Positions 7,124 through 16,035 of a DNA stretch of 34,625 bases are shown piece by piece. Both the position numbers and the translations under genes were made by a program. The notes under the pieces are model-generated. The model made no database searches. It worked only from the letters and a program-made list of their open reading frames with translations, and was not told the DNA's origin. This DNA comes from Actinomycetota bacterium. Its GTDB lineage: Bacteria; Actinomycetota; Acidimicrobiia; Acidimicrobiales; Iamiaceae. Position 1 is the first letter of the stretch. Every line of letters starts with the position of its first letter. Location: positions 1 through 34,625 of the forward strand of contig JAHBSO010000018.1 in NCBI GenBank assembly GCA_019639075.1. Direction: 5' to 3'.

Positions 7124-8278
7124 TCAGGGCTGGAACTCGCGGCAGTTCGAGCCGGCGAGGTTGCGGGCGCTCGTCGTGGTGTCGAGCGGGCCGAACCCGT
7201 AGCTGGCGATGATCGACTCCTTGCTGCCGTTGCACAGCGGGCTCTTGCCACCGTCGGTCGCGTTGACGAAGCCGAAGAAGCGGTTGGCGGCGTCGAACGA
7301 GGCGCTGGTGTTGTCGAGCACGTTGAACACGTACCGGATGCCGGGGTAGGCCGGCGTCGGGTTGTTGAGCTTGACGTTGGCCTCGGTGACCGGGCCGGCC
7401 GTGTTCAGCGTCATGCTCGCGCCGGAGCCGACGGTGAGGGACTGGCCGTTGAGCTGGCGGAGGGTCTGCCCCGAGCGCTGGTCGGGGGCGGTGCCCCGGG
7501 TCTGGGCCACGAAGTTGGCGGCCGAGTAGCCGACGATCGCGGTCAGCTGGTCACCGTTGGTGGCGATGGTCTGACCCGAGTTCTCCTGGGTCAGCTTCAC
7601 CGCCGGGCAGGTCCCGGTGCTGATGGTGGTCGGGTCGAAGCCGAGCACGTCGGACTGGAAGAAGGCCCGGGTGCCCGAGCCGGCCTGCGGGTAGTACCGC
7701 TGGATCGCGCCGGCGGTGCCGCCGACCTGGTTCCAGTTGGTGTACGTGCAGTCGAAGATGCCCCGGAGCTGGGCGAGGGTCAGGTTGGCCGGGGCCCGGG
7801 TGCTGGCCGAGGTCCAACCGACGGCGTCGAGGCCGAAGGCGAAGTACCGGAAGCTGGCCAGATCCGAACCGATGGCACGGGGACCGGACGAGGAGCGGGC
7901 GACGTCGATGCAGCCGTCACCGGCCTGGACCGACGCCTTCAGGGCGTCACGACCGGCGCTCGAGCCGTTGGGCGCCAGGGTCTGGCCGGACCCGGCCGGG
8001 GTGGCGTAGGTGATCGAGCTGCAGTGGTCGTCGGCCGGGGCCGTGATCGGCGCGAGCTGCTGCGACAGCACGTTGACGATGGTGTCGGGGTCGGCGTTGA
8101 AGTCGGACGCCCCGATGTCCGCGGTCAGGGCGGCCATGACGTCCTGGGTGGTGTCCGAGCCGGCGACGGTGATGGTCTGCTGGACGCCGTCGGCGGGCAT
8201 GCAGGCAGAAGCGAGGATGGCGACCGAGGCCGCTGCGGCGAGGCCGAGACCGGCCCGGCGGAAGTGGTGACGTGACAT
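7124..8278 (-). CDS. PstS-like phosphate-binding protein, secreted or lipoprotein
   Basis: The 384-residue product has a signal peptide (RR at 7-8, hydrophobic 10-22) ending LASAC, so Cys26 may be lipidated, although the box is not ideal. The mature part is a type II periplasmic-binding fold: ITVAGSDTTQDVM at the start, LTLAQLRGIFDCTYTNWNQVGG in the middle and QAGSGTRAFFQSD, which matches the SGT anion-binding loop of PstS. It should capture phosphate outside the membrane for the PstABC importer; phosphate rather than another oxyanion is inferred from the neighbours. It has no C-terminal helix, unlike the other two binding proteins here. AAGGAG lies 13 bases before the ATG, rather far. It is divergent from pstC and is followed by a hairpin terminator. 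Confidence 0.85.
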   Translation of the reverse strand: MSRHHFRRAGLGLAAAASVAILASACMPADGVQQTITVAGSDTTQDVMAALTADIGASDFNADPDTIVNVLSQQLAPITAPADDHCSSITYATPAGSGQTLAPNGSSAGRDALKASVQAGDGCIDVARSSSGPRAIGSDLASFRYFAFGLDAVGWTSASTRAPANLTLAQLRGIFDCTYTNWNQVGGTAGAIQRYYPQAGSGTRAFFQSDVLGFDPTTISTGTCPAVKLTQENSGQTIATNGDQLTAIVGYSAANFVAQTRGTAPDQRSGQTLRQLNGQSLTVGSGASMTLNTAGPVTEANVKLNNPTPAYPGIRYVFNVLDNTSASFDAANRFFGFVNATDGGKSPLCNGSKESIIASYGFGPLDTTTSARNLAGSNCREFQP

Positions 8279-8367
8279 CGGGTGAGGGGTTCTCCTTGGG
8301 ATGGCCCGAAGGCGGCGGGTTGCGCGACGCCGGGCGTTCCGGTCGTCGCGGCCAGTGGGCCAGACCG

Positions 8368-8412
8368 ACGTGAACGGAGGAACCCCGCGCGCCCGAACGT
8401 GAGGTGAAGATC
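8368..8412 (-). promoter_or_regulatory. Candidate PHO box region for the leftward pstS-like gene
   Basis: On the minus strand CTTCACCTCAC is followed at 11 bases by GTTCGGGCGCG, and a GTTCACG lies 34 bases from the first unit. These resemble PhoP-binding direct repeats, but the copies are more degenerate than those at 6986-7018. The region lies 90-134 bases upstream of the pstS-like ATG. Confidence 0.4.
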
Positions 8413-8462
8413 AGCCACCGCCTCGGGGCCGTGGTCGTCGGGAGCGATGAAGCGACGTGAGA

Positions 8463-8484
8463 GTTCATCGTCGGGTCGCCTCCC
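8463..8484 (+). promoter_or_regulatory. Candidate PHO box for the pstCABS operon
   Basis: On the plus strand two 11-base units, GTTCATCGTCG and GGTCGCCTCCC, fit the loose G(G/T)TCA pattern of PhoP-binding repeats. They abut the first possible pstC GTG (8485), which favours a start further downstream. Confidence 0.4.
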
Positions 8485-8523
8485 GTGCACGTGACGCTCA
8501 GACGGGTCCGCTTCACTGCGGCG

Positions 8524-9489
8524 GTGACCGCAGCCGCCACCCCCCGACCGCGCCAGGTGTCGGACGAACCGACCCGGATCGATCGCATCTTCGGGTTCGT
8601 GACCACCGGCGCCGGCATGACCGTGTTCGTCCTCCTCGGTCTCGTCGGCCTCTTCCTGCTGCTCCGCAGCCGCGAGGCGTTCGACGTCGCCGGCTGGTCG
8701 TTCTTCACGAGGGTCGAGTGGCGCAGCGACACCTCCCCGCCCGAGATCGGGGTGCTCGGACTCCTCACCGGGACCGTGATCGTCGCCGCGATCGCGGTGG
8801 TCGTCGCCGTCCCGCTCGGCACCTGCACCGCCTTGTTCATCACCGACTACGCGTCGGCCCGGGTGCGGGGTCCGCTCACCGGGCTCGTCGACCTGCTCGC
8901 CGCGATCCCCAGCCTCCTCTACGGCATCTGGGGGTTCTTCGTGTTCGGGGCCCAGGTCGTGCCGCTGTCGAAGTTCCTGACCCGCCACCTCGGGTGGATC
9001 CCGATCTTCGCCACCGAGGAGGAGGCGGTGTTCACCGGTTCGATGTTCATCGCCGGGCTCGTCGTGTCGCTCATGGTCCTCCCGATCATCGCCGCCGTCT
9101 CCCGTGAGGTCTTCAGCCAGACGCCCCAGGGCGAGAAGGAGGCGGCGCTGGCGCTGGGCGGCACCCGCTGGGGCATGATCCGCCAGGTCGTACTGCCGTA
9201 CGGCAAGGGCGGGATCATCGGCGGATCGATGCTCGGCCTCGGTCGGGCCCTCGGCGAGACGATCGCCGTGTACATGCTGCTCCCGCAGGTGCCGAAGCTC
9301 ACAATCCGGATCCTCGAGAACGGCGGCGCGACGATCTCGGGCTTCATCGCCCGCCGCGCCGGCAACGACCAGGAGATCCCGGGCCTCATGGCCGCCGGCC
9401 TGGTCCTCTTCCTGCTCACCCTGGCCACGAACATGCTGGCGTCGGTCATCATCTCCCGCTCCCGGTCCGGGGCCGGGATCGACGCCTGA
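8524..9489 (+). CDS. pstC: Phosphate ABC transporter permease PstC
   Basis: PstC is one of the two inner-membrane permeases of the high-affinity phosphate importer. The product from GTG 8524 is 321 residues with about six helices; the first is near residues 27-50, and the EAA-type loop ([27 protein letters not shown]) that docks onto PstB is clear. The start is uncertain: GTGs at 8485, 8524 and 8557 are all in frame and none has a Shine-Dalgarno sequence. I prefer 8524 because 8485 abuts the PHO-box-like repeat and VTAAATPRP is a plausible N-terminus; 8557 would give 310 residues. The stop overlaps the pstA start by one base (TGATG). The gene opens the operon pstC-A-B-S. Confidence 0.9.
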   Translation: MTAAATPRPRQVSDEPTRIDRIFGFVTTGAGMTVFVLLGLVGLFLLLRSREAFDVAGWSFFTRVEWRSDTSPPEIGVLGLLTGTVIVAAIAVVVAVPLGTCTALFITDYASARVRGPLTGLVDLLAAIPSLLYGIWGFFVFGAQVVPLSKFLTRHLGWIPIFATEEEAVFTGSMFIAGLVVSLMVLPIIAAVSREVFSQTPQGEKEAALALGGTRWGMIRQVVLPYGKGGIIGGSMLGLGRALGETIAVYMLLPQVPKLTIRILENGGATISGFIARRAGNDQEIPGLMAAGLVLFLLTLATNMLASVIISRSRSGAGIDA

Positions 9490-10679
9490 TGGTCGCCACC
9501 ACGGCACCGCCGGCACCCGGGTCGACCCGGACGCCGCCTCCTCGCCCACCCCGCGAGCGGCGCCGACCGTCCGAGCTCACCCCCGAGGACCGCTGGACCG
9601 CCGCCGGCTGCGCCGTCAGCGCGCTGTCGCTCACGTGGCTCGTGTTCGCCCGACTGACCGACGGCGTCGGCTGGTTCGGGTTCGTCGTCGTCGCGTACGT
9701 CGCGTTCCTGATCCTGTTCGCGTTGGTCACGACCGACCGGCTGGGGCGCCTGGCCGGGATCGACCGGGTCGCCACCGTCGCCGTGTCGACCGCGACCATC
9801 GTGCTGTTCGTCCCGCTGCTCTGGCTCGTCGGCTACGTCGTGAAGCGAGGACTCCCGGCGCTGCGACCCTCGTTCTTCACCGAGGACCTGGCCGGCATCG
9901 GCGGCGACGCCCTGGCCACCGACGGCGGCGGGAAGCACGCGATCATCGGCACCCTCGAGCAGGTGGGCCTCGCGCTCGTGTTCACGGTGCCGCTCGCCGT
10001 CAGCTGCGCGGTGTTCCTGAACGAGTCCCGCAGCCGGTTCCGTCGTCCGGTGCGCATCGTGGTCGATGCCATGAGCGGGCTGCCGTCGGTGGTCGCGGGC
10101 CTGTTCGTGTTCGCGGTCTTCATCATCCCCTTCGCCGACCGGGCACCGGTCTTCGGTTGGCACGTGTTCGGCTACAACGGCTTCATGGCCAGCCTGGCGC
10201 TGTCCATGATCATGATCCCGACCGTGACCCGGACCGTCGACGTCGTGCTCCGTCTGGTCCCCGACGGGCTGCGCGAGGCCGGACTCGCCCTCGGCGCGAG
10301 CCGGGCCCGGGTGGTGTGGTCGGTCGTGCTGCCGACCGCCCGCTCCGGCGTGACCACCGCGGTGGTCCTCGGCATCGCCCGGGCCGTCGGCGAGACCGCG
10401 CCGCTGCTGTTCACCTCGTTCGGCTACGACCTGGTCAACCGCAACCCGTTCGACGGCCCCCAGGACAGCCTGCCGCTCTTCGTCTGGAAGAACGTGCAGA
10501 AGCCGTCGCACGCCTCGATCGACCGCGGGTTCACCGGCGCGCTGGTCCTGATGATCGTCGTCCTCACCCTGTTCGTCATCGCCCGCGTCGTCGGCCGGGA
10601 CCGGAGCAGGGCTCGCCACCGCGGCCTCCGGGCCCGGGTCGCCACGCTCGTCCCCTCCCGCAGAGAGGCCCGCCCATGA
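9489..10679 (+). CDS. pstA: Phosphate ABC transporter permease PstA with N-terminal extension
   Basis: This is the second permease subunit. The 396-residue product is about 100 residues longer than common PstA proteins. The extra N-terminus has a Pro/Arg-rich cytoplasmic part (1-37) and two additional hydrophobic segments (about 41-57 and 61-81) before the ordinary core. The core shows the family loop [28 protein letters not shown], which contacts PstB, and [14 protein letters not shown]. The start is ATG 9489, overlapping the pstC stop by one base, and the stop overlaps the pstB ATG (ATGA). Tight coupling supports one polycistronic message for the importer. Confidence 0.93.
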   Translation: MVATTAPPAPGSTRTPPPRPPRERRRPSELTPEDRWTAAGCAVSALSLTWLVFARLTDGVGWFGFVVVAYVAFLILFALVTTDRLGRLAGIDRVATVAVSTATIVLFVPLLWLVGYVVKRGLPALRPSFFTEDLAGIGGDALATDGGGKHAIIGTLEQVGLALVFTVPLAVSCAVFLNESRSRFRRPVRIVVDAMSGLPSVVAGLFVFAVFIIPFADRAPVFGWHVFGYNGFMASLALSMIMIPTVTRTVDVVLRLVPDGLREAGLALGASRARVVWSVVLPTARSGVTTAVVLGIARAVGETAPLLFTSFGYDLVNRNPFDGPQDSLPLFVWKNVQKPSHASIDRGFTGALVLMIVVLTLFVIARVVGRDRSRARHRGLRARVATLVPSRREARP

Positions 10680-11587
10680 CCACCATCGACCCGTCACCGA
10701 CGGGAGCCTTCGACGGCATCGACCCGTTCGCGACCACCCGGACCGGGGCGGTCGCGGTCGACGGCGACCAGCCGTCCGGCGAGGCTCCGCCGCGCCTGGT
10801 CGGGGGTCCCCCTCCCGGTTCGGCGACGATCGAGACGCACGACCTGTGCGCGTGGTTCGGTGACCGGCTGGTGCTGGAGGGCGTCGACCTCGTGATGCCG
10901 GCCGGCGAGGTCACCGCGCTGATCGGTCCGTCCGGGTGCGGCAAGTCCACCTACCTGCGGATGCTGAACCGCATGCACGAGCTGGTGACCACGGCGTCGC
11001 TGAGCGGCGAGGTCCTCCTCGACGGCGAGGACATCTACCGGGCGGGGATCCGCGCCCAGGAGGTGCGGATCCGGGTCGGGATGGTCTTCCAGAAGCCCAA
11101 CCCGTTCCCCGCGATGTCGATCCGGGAGAACGTCCTCTCGGGCCTCAAGCTGGCCCGACTCCGCTGCGACGACCGCGACGGCCTGATCGAGTGGGCGCTG
11201 CGCCGGGCGTCGCTGTGGAACGAGGTCAGGGATCGGCTCGACCAGCCGGGCGGCGCGCTCTCCGGCGGCCAGCAGCAGCGGCTCTGCATCGCCCGGGCGC
11301 TCGCGGTCCAGCCCAACGTGCTCCTCATGGACGAGCCGTGCTCCGCGCTCGACCCCACCTCCACGCTGCGCATCGAGGACACGATCGCCGAGCTGCGCGA
11401 CGAGGTCACGGTCGTCATCGTGACCCACAACATGCAGCAGGCCCACCGCGTGTCGGACCGGTGCGCGTTCTTCCTGGCCGAGGAGAACCAGCCCGGCCAC
11501 GTCGTCGAGCACGGGCCCACGGCGAAGATGTTCGAGCACCCCGACGACCCCCGGACCCTCGACTACGTCCAGGGGCGCTTCGGATGA
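10676..11587 (+). CDS. pstB: Phosphate ABC transporter ATP-binding protein
   Basis: PstB hydrolyses ATP on the cytoplasmic face to drive phosphate import. The 303-residue product has a Walker A motif GPSGCGKST, the PstB-specific Q-loop region [13 protein letters not shown], the signature LSGGQQQR, Walker B VLLMDEP and the switch histidine in [10 protein letters not shown] disordered N-terminal stretch of about 45 residues precedes the first strand; most PstB proteins are about 255-275 residues. ATGA overlaps join it to pstA upstream and to the pstS gene downstream. No phoU follows, although phoU often does in pst operons. Confidence 0.96.
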   Translation: MTTIDPSPTGAFDGIDPFATTRTGAVAVDGDQPSGEAPPRLVGGPPPGSATIETHDLCAWFGDRLVLEGVDLVMPAGEVTALIGPSGCGKSTYLRMLNRMHELVTTASLSGEVLLDGEDIYRAGIRAQEVRIRVGMVFQKPNPFPAMSIRENVLSGLKLARLRCDDRDGLIEWALRRASLWNEVRDRLDQPGGALSGGQQQRLCIARALAVQPNVLLMDEPCSALDPTSTLRIEDTIAELRDEVTVVIVTHNMQQAHRVSDRCAFFLAEENQPGHVVEHGPTAKMFEHPDDPRTLDYVQGRFG

Positions 11588-13275
11588 GCCCACGCGCCGG
11601 ACGCCCACCGCGAGGGCGCTCCCGGGTCGCTGCGGCGTTGGCGGTCGCCGCCGCCGTGGCCTCGTGCGCCGTGGCACCGGCGGCGGCCACCCCCGGGCGG
11701 GCCACCGCGCCCGCCGCGCCGCGCGCCGCGGGCGCCGCGATCAACGGGACCGGCTCGTCCTACGTCGGTCTGGCCATGCAGCAGTGGACCGCCGAGGGCA
11801 CGACGCTCGGCTACCAGGTCAACTACACGCCGAGCGGATCGCCCGACGGCCTCAGCCGGTACAAGGGCGGGCTCGTCGACTTCGCCGGCACCGAGGCCGA
11901 GTTCGCGTCGCTCGCCGTGCAGGGCACCGTGAGCCGAGGGTTCCAGTACGTGCCCGACGTCGGCGGCGCCGTGGCGGTCATGTACAACGTCGACGACCTG
12001 AGCGGCCGACGGGTCGACTACCTCCACCTCTCGCGCCGGACCGTCGCGAAGATCTTCCTCGGCGAGATCTCCCGCTGGAACGACCCGGCCATCGCCGCCG
12101 ACAACGCGCCGGCCAACCTCCGCCTCCCCGACAAGGCGATCAACGTCGTCTACCGCGGCGGCCAGTCCGGCACGACGGCCCTCTTCTACGACTTCATCCG
12201 CGAGACCGAGCCGACGCTGTTCGACGCGTGGACCCGGCGCAACCGGCTCCCGACGAGCACCCGCATCATCGACCTCGACGTGGCGCCGGGCTTCGCACCC
12301 AAGGTCCAGGCGATCGGCAGCTCCGAGCAGATCGCGCAGCACCTCGCCAGCCCGCAGGGCAAGTGGTCGATCGCGTACGACGAGTTCGGCTACGCCAAGA
12401 CCTACCGGGCCACCTCCGCGTGGATCGACAACTCGGGCGGGAAGTGGACGCTGCCGTACGCGGAGAACATCTCGGCCGCGCTCGAGTCGGCCAGCCTCCG
12501 GTCCGACCTGAGCCAGGAGCTGTCGGGCGTCTACAGGAGCACCAACCCGCTCACGTACCCGATCTCGGCGTACAGCTACCTGGTCGTCCAGTGCCACACC
12601 GGCCAGGGCCGCGGGACCTGCACCGGGCCCTACGCCAACCCGGGTGTGACCGAGACGCTGTCGGGTTGGATGCGCTACATCGCCTGCGACGGCCAGATCC
12701 GCATGGCCCGGCTCGGCTACTCGCCGCTGCCGCCAAACCTGTCCCAGGAGATCTCGAACGCCATCGGCCGACTGACCGGCCGCGCGGCCGAGAAGCTGAG
12801 CGCCGGCAACTGCGGCAACCCACGCTTCCGGGGCAGCCTCGGCGCCGGCGCCGGCGGCCCGACCGACCCGTACGAAGCGTTGCCGGCCGGCGGGTCCGCC
12901 GGTTCGGGCGACGGCGGAGGTGGAGCAAGCTCGGCCGGGGACGGGTCGGGCGGCAGCGGCGGAGGGAGCGGCGACACCACCGACGGATCGGGCGACACGA
13001 CCGACGGTGGGTCCCTGTCCGACGCGGCCGGCAGCGACTCGAGCGAGTCCTCCGGGATCGCCGCCGCCGCCGGCCGGACCGGTTCGGCCGCCGCGCTGGG
13101 GGGCTCGGACACGTGGCGGACCGCCGAGCCGGCGGTCTACGGCGCCGAGGGTGCCGCTGGCAGCCGTTGGCCCGCGGCCGCGTTGCTGGCGCTCGTCGCC
13201 GTGCCCGCGGTCGGCATCCCGCTCCTTCGTCGCATTCGGCGCACCCGCTCCCCCGCGCCGACCTCGCCCGTCTGA
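11584..13275 (+). CDS. pstS: PstS phosphate-binding protein with long linker and C-terminal membrane helix
   Basis: The 563-residue product starts with a signal peptide; AVASC places a lipobox cysteine at residue 28, although cleavage after AAA a few residues later is also possible. The binding fold shows [37 protein letters not shown] and [13 protein letters not shown], all PstS hallmarks. The usual FxGSD anion-site Ser-Asp is Thr-Glu here. From about residue 415 follows a 100-residue Gly/Ser/Asp linker, then a helix at about 528-548 and RRIRRTR, so the protein is tethered by its C-terminus and perhaps also by lipid. It is the last gene of pstCABS and begins with an ATGA overlap. Binding of phosphate is inferred from family and operon. 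Confidence 0.92.
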   Translation: MSPRAGRPPRGRSRVAAALAVAAAVASCAVAPAAATPGRATAPAAPRAAGAAINGTGSSYVGLAMQQWTAEGTTLGYQVNYTPSGSPDGLSRYKGGLVDFAGTEAEFASLAVQGTVSRGFQYVPDVGGAVAVMYNVDDLSGRRVDYLHLSRRTVAKIFLGEISRWNDPAIAADNAPANLRLPDKAINVVYRGGQSGTTALFYDFIRETEPTLFDAWTRRNRLPTSTRIIDLDVAPGFAPKVQAIGSSEQIAQHLASPQGKWSIAYDEFGYAKTYRATSAWIDNSGGKWTLPYAENISAALESASLRSDLSQELSGVYRSTNPLTYPISAYSYLVVQCHTGQGRGTCTGPYANPGVTETLSGWMRYIACDGQIRMARLGYSPLPPNLSQEISNAIGRLTGRAAEKLSAGNCGNPRFRGSLGAGAGGPTDPYEALPAGGSAGSGDGGGGASSAGDGSGGSGGGSGDTTDGSGDTTDGGSLSDAAGSDSSESSGIAAAAGRTGSAAALGGSDTWRTAEPAVYGAEGAAGSRWPAAALLALVAVPAVGIPLLRRIRRTRSPAPTSPV

Positions 13276-13296
13276 CCGGCCGACCCAAGCCCGAGG

Positions 13297-14373
13297 TCAG
13301 GCGGGTCGGACCCACTCGAGCACGCCGAAGGCGCCGAGGCCGGTCGGATCGAGCAGGGCATCGGCCTCGTGGACCCGGCTGCGGGCCGCGATCGCCTCGA
13401 TCCCGCCGGCGATGCCGAGCTCGGTCCAGCGAGCGCGCCCCTCGGCGACGAGCTCGTCGACGCCGTGGGCCCGGAGGAACTCGGCCTGCGGCCGCTCCGA
13501 CGACGGCTCGTCGACGCTGGCCAGCTGGTCGACCGGAACCTCGACGGTGATGTCACGACTCCCGGGATCCTCCAGCGGGTGCCCGGCCCGACCGTGCGAG
13601 GCGTAGGTCCGGACCCAGTCGGTCCAGGGTCGCCGGGCCAGCTCGGACGAGCGGGACGTGTAGTCGAACAGCACCACCCGCCCGCCGCGGGAGGCGGCGA
13701 CGAGGTCGAGGGCCCCGGCCAGCCACGACGCGGCGTCGGCCAGGACCGGGATGCGGGTGCCGAGGGGCGCGGCCCGACCCGACTTGCCCCAGCACCAGGC
13801 GGCCCGCTTCGGCTCCAGCGACCGATGGGCCTCGACGAGGCGATCGCCCTCGGTCGACACCAGGACCTCGCACCACCCCACGTCGGTGAGCTCGACCAGG
13901 CCGAACGGCAGGTTGTCGATCAGCTCGTTGGCCAGCACCACGACCGCGGCGTCGCCGAACGTGCCCGGGACCGGCAGATCGACCCGGCTGCGGACGCCGT
14001 CCGGGTGGGTGGCCCACTGGGCCTCGGCCGGCTCGACCAGCACCACCTCGAGCGCGCCCGCCTCGGCGCACCGGGGACGTGAGGCGATGAGCGTTCGGGC
14101 CAGCGTGCCCGGACCGGCACCGGCCTCGACCAGGACCAGCCGGTCCGGACGGCCGAGCTCGTCCCACCAGGCGTCCAGGGCCCGGCCGAGGACGGCACCG
14201 AAGAGCGGTCCGACCTCCGGGCTGGTGAGGAAGTCCCGACGTCGACCGGCCCCACCGCCCCCGGCGTAGAAGCCGAGGCCCGGGGTGTAGAGGGCGTGGG
14301 CGACGTACTCGTCGAAGCCGATCGGGCCGTTGCGGGCGATGTGGTCGGCGATCGCCCGCCCCAGCTCGTTCAT
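13297..14373 (-). CDS. SAM-dependent protein methyltransferase, MidA/NDUFAF7 family (DUF185)
   Basis: The 358-residue product has the family start (IADHIARNGPIGFDEYVAHALYTPGLGFY), the SAM loop VEAGAGPGTLA (near residues 85-95), and ANELIDNLPFG, the counterpart of the NEFFDALP motif of MidA. In mitochondria this family dimethylates an arginine of NDUFS2, the NuoD homologue, and is needed for complex I assembly. Here the gene lies on the same strand directly downstream of nuoN, which fits that role; methylation of NuoD in this organism is inference. ATG 14373 is chosen because the conserved N-terminus begins there and AGGTGGG lies upstream. A 93-base inverted-repeat element sits between it and nuoN. 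Its 3' end faces the end of pstS. Confidence 0.9.
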   Translation of the reverse strand: MNELGRAIADHIARNGPIGFDEYVAHALYTPGLGFYAGGGGAGRRRDFLTSPEVGPLFGAVLGRALDAWWDELGRPDRLVLVEAGAGPGTLARTLIASRPRCAEAGALEVVLVEPAEAQWATHPDGVRSRVDLPVPGTFGDAAVVVLANELIDNLPFGLVELTDVGWCEVLVSTEGDRLVEAHRSLEPKRAAWCWGKSGRAAPLGTRIPVLADAASWLAGALDLVAASRGGRVVLFDYTSRSSELARRPWTDWVRTYASHGRAGHPLEDPGSRDITVEVPVDQLASVDEPSSERPQAEFLRAHGVDELVAEGRARWTELGIAGGIEAIAARSRVHEADALLDPTGLGAFGVLEWVRPA

Positions 14374-14399
14374 CGTCGGACCCACCTGCGTGATTCTGC

Positions 14400-14492
14400 C
14401 CGCACACTTGGGGTCAGACCCCAACTGTGACGTTCCACCGGTCGGGTGCAGTCTGACCGCTGCACAGTTGGGGTCTGACCCCAAGTGTGCGG
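14400..14492. repeat. REPIN-like element: two inverted copies of a palindromic REP
   Basis: Positions 14400-14429 and 14463-14492 are perfect 30-base inverted copies. Each arm contains the 17-base palindrome TTGGGGTCAGACCCCAA (or its reverse complement). Between them GTGCAG and CTGCAC (14446-14451, 14460-14465) form a smaller stem. Paired palindromes of this kind are typical of REP sequences mobilised by RAYT transposases, and GGGGTCAGACCCC cores are, from memory, widespread next to such genes. No RAYT gene is in the window. It fills the gap between nuoN and midA and could act as a transcript end or mRNA-stabilising fold. Confidence 0.75.
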
Positions 14493-14507
14493 TTGCCCGT
14501 GCGGAGG

Positions 14508-16031
14508 TCAGCCGGCGATGGCGAGGGTGGCCGACTGCGCGAGGTCGCTGAGCGGGCCGGGGATCACGCCGGCGACGACGACGACCGTCGCGGTGATCGC
14601 CATGGCCGCCACGAGCGGGACCGGCACCTTGATGGGCGTGTGGTCGCCGTCGGGGGCGTCGTCGACGAACATCCGACGGACGAGCGTGAGGTAGTACGCC
14701 ATCGAGATCACGGTGTTGATCGCCATGATCACCGCCATGGTGTACGCCGAGGCGGTTCCGGCACTGACCACGGCGTCGAACAGGCGGAACTTGGCGTTCC
14801 ACCCCAGCATCGGCGGGATGCCACCGAGCGAGAAGAGGAAGATCGCCATGGTGACCGCCAGCGCCGGGGCCCAGCTGAAGAGCCCGCCCCACGAGTCCAT
14901 CTCGCCGGTGCCGGTGCGGCGGCTCACTGCGATGATCACCGCGAACGCCCCCAGGTTCATGAGGGCGTAGGCGACGAGGTACAGCGTCATCGACTCGACG
15001 ATGCCCGACAGCACGGCGGGGTCGTCGGCGGCGACGACGGCCAGCGGGGCGAGGATGAACCCGGCCTGGGCCACCGACGAGTAGGCGAACAGCCGCACGA
15101 CGTTGGTCTGGCGCAGGGCGATGACGTTGCCGACGAACATGGTGAGCGCGGCGAGGATGAACATCATCGGCCGGACGACGTCGTCGCGGCCGAGGAAGCC
15201 GACGAAGATCAGCTGGATCAGGGCGACGAAGCCGGCGGCCTTCGAGGCGACCGACAGGAAGGCGGTGATCGGCGTCGGTGCGCCCTCGTAGGTGTCGGGC
15301 GCCCAGTTGTGGAACGGGACCGCCGAGACCTTGAAGGCGAAGCCCACGAGCGTGAGCACGATGCCGATGACGGCGATCGGCTCGGAGCCGAAGGAGCCGT
15401 GCAGCGCCTCGCCGACGTCGACCAGGCGGGTGTGGCCGGTGCCGCCGAAGATCAGCGACATGCCGTAGAGCATGATCGCCGAGGCGAACACACCCATCAG
15501 GTAGTACTTCATGCCGCCCTCGATGCCGGTCTGCGTGCGCTTGCGCCACGAGGCCAGCAGGTAGGCCGGGATCGACAGCAGCTCGAGGGCCACGAAGATG
15601 CTGATCAGGTCGCGGGCCGACGCCATGAAGACCATGCCGGCCACCGAGGCGACGAGGAGGAAGTAGTACTCGCCCTCGTGGTAGTCGCCCTCGGCGATGT
15701 AGTTCGTGGACAGCAGGACCGTGACGTAGCCGGCCACCAGGAACAGGGCCGACATGAGCAGCGAGAAGCGGTCGACGACGAACGAGCCGCCGAACAGCTC
15801 CCGGGACCGGTCGTCGGAGATGGCCAGCGTCAGCACCGGGATCAGCGCGGCGAGCATGCCGAGGCCGGCGAGGTTGGGCAGGACCGTCGAGGTGCGCCGA
15901 GCGGAGATCGAGTCGACGATGATCGCCAGGCCCAGGGTGACCATCAGGATCACCAGGGGCGCGAGCGCATGCCAGTCGAGGACCGGTGTGCTGTACGTCT
16001 CGGTGGTGACGGCGAGGAGCGAGGCGGGCAT
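14508..16031 (-). CDS. nuoN: NADH-quinone oxidoreductase subunit N
   Basis: NuoN is one of the three antiporter-like proton-pumping subunits in the membrane arm of complex I. The 507-residue product has about 14 helices, the family lysine regions (GGMKYYLMGVFASAIMLYG, LVGFAFKVSAVPFHNWAPDTYEGAPTP) and the helix-breaking GGIPPMLGW motif near residue 405. The start is ATG 16031, four bases after the nuoM stop. It is the last nuo gene; a REPIN-like repeat and then the MidA-type methyltransferase gene follow on the same strand. Its length is normal. Confidence 0.97.
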   Translation of the reverse strand: MPASLLAVTTETYSTPVLDWHALAPLVILMVTLGLAIIVDSISARRTSTVLPNLAGLGMLAALIPVLTLAISDDRSRELFGGSFVVDRFSLLMSALFLVAGYVTVLLSTNYIAEGDYHEGEYYFLLVASVAGMVFMASARDLISIFVALELLSIPAYLLASWRKRTQTGIEGGMKYYLMGVFASAIMLYGMSLIFGGTGHTRLVDVGEALHGSFGSEPIAVIGIVLTLVGFAFKVSAVPFHNWAPDTYEGAPTPITAFLSVASKAAGFVALIQLIFVGFLGRDDVVRPMMFILAALTMFVGNVIALRQTNVVRLFAYSSVAQAGFILAPLAVVAADDPAVLSGIVESMTLYLVAYALMNLGAFAVIIAVSRRTGTGEMDSWGGLFSWAPALAVTMAIFLFSLGGIPPMLGWNAKFRLFDAVVSAGTASAYTMAVIMAINTVISMAYYLTLVRRMFVDDAPDGDHTPIKVPVPLVAAMAITATVVVVAGVIPGPLSDLAQSATLAIAG

Positions 16032-16035
16032 CGGG

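Noticed and set aside
13271..13300. CTGACC...GGTCAG inverted repeat between the convergent pstS and midA genes
   Set aside because: Short stem with a long loop in GC-rich sequence; expected by chance.
14400..14492. The inverted repeat as a CRISPR repeat or IS terminal repeat
   Set aside because: There are only two inverted copies with a 33-base centre, no transposase and no array; a REP doublet fits better.
13297..15549. Very long minus-strand open frame running from midA through nuoN
   Set aside because: Only the part up to 14373 is protein-like; the rest is an arginine/histidine-rich shadow of nuoN.
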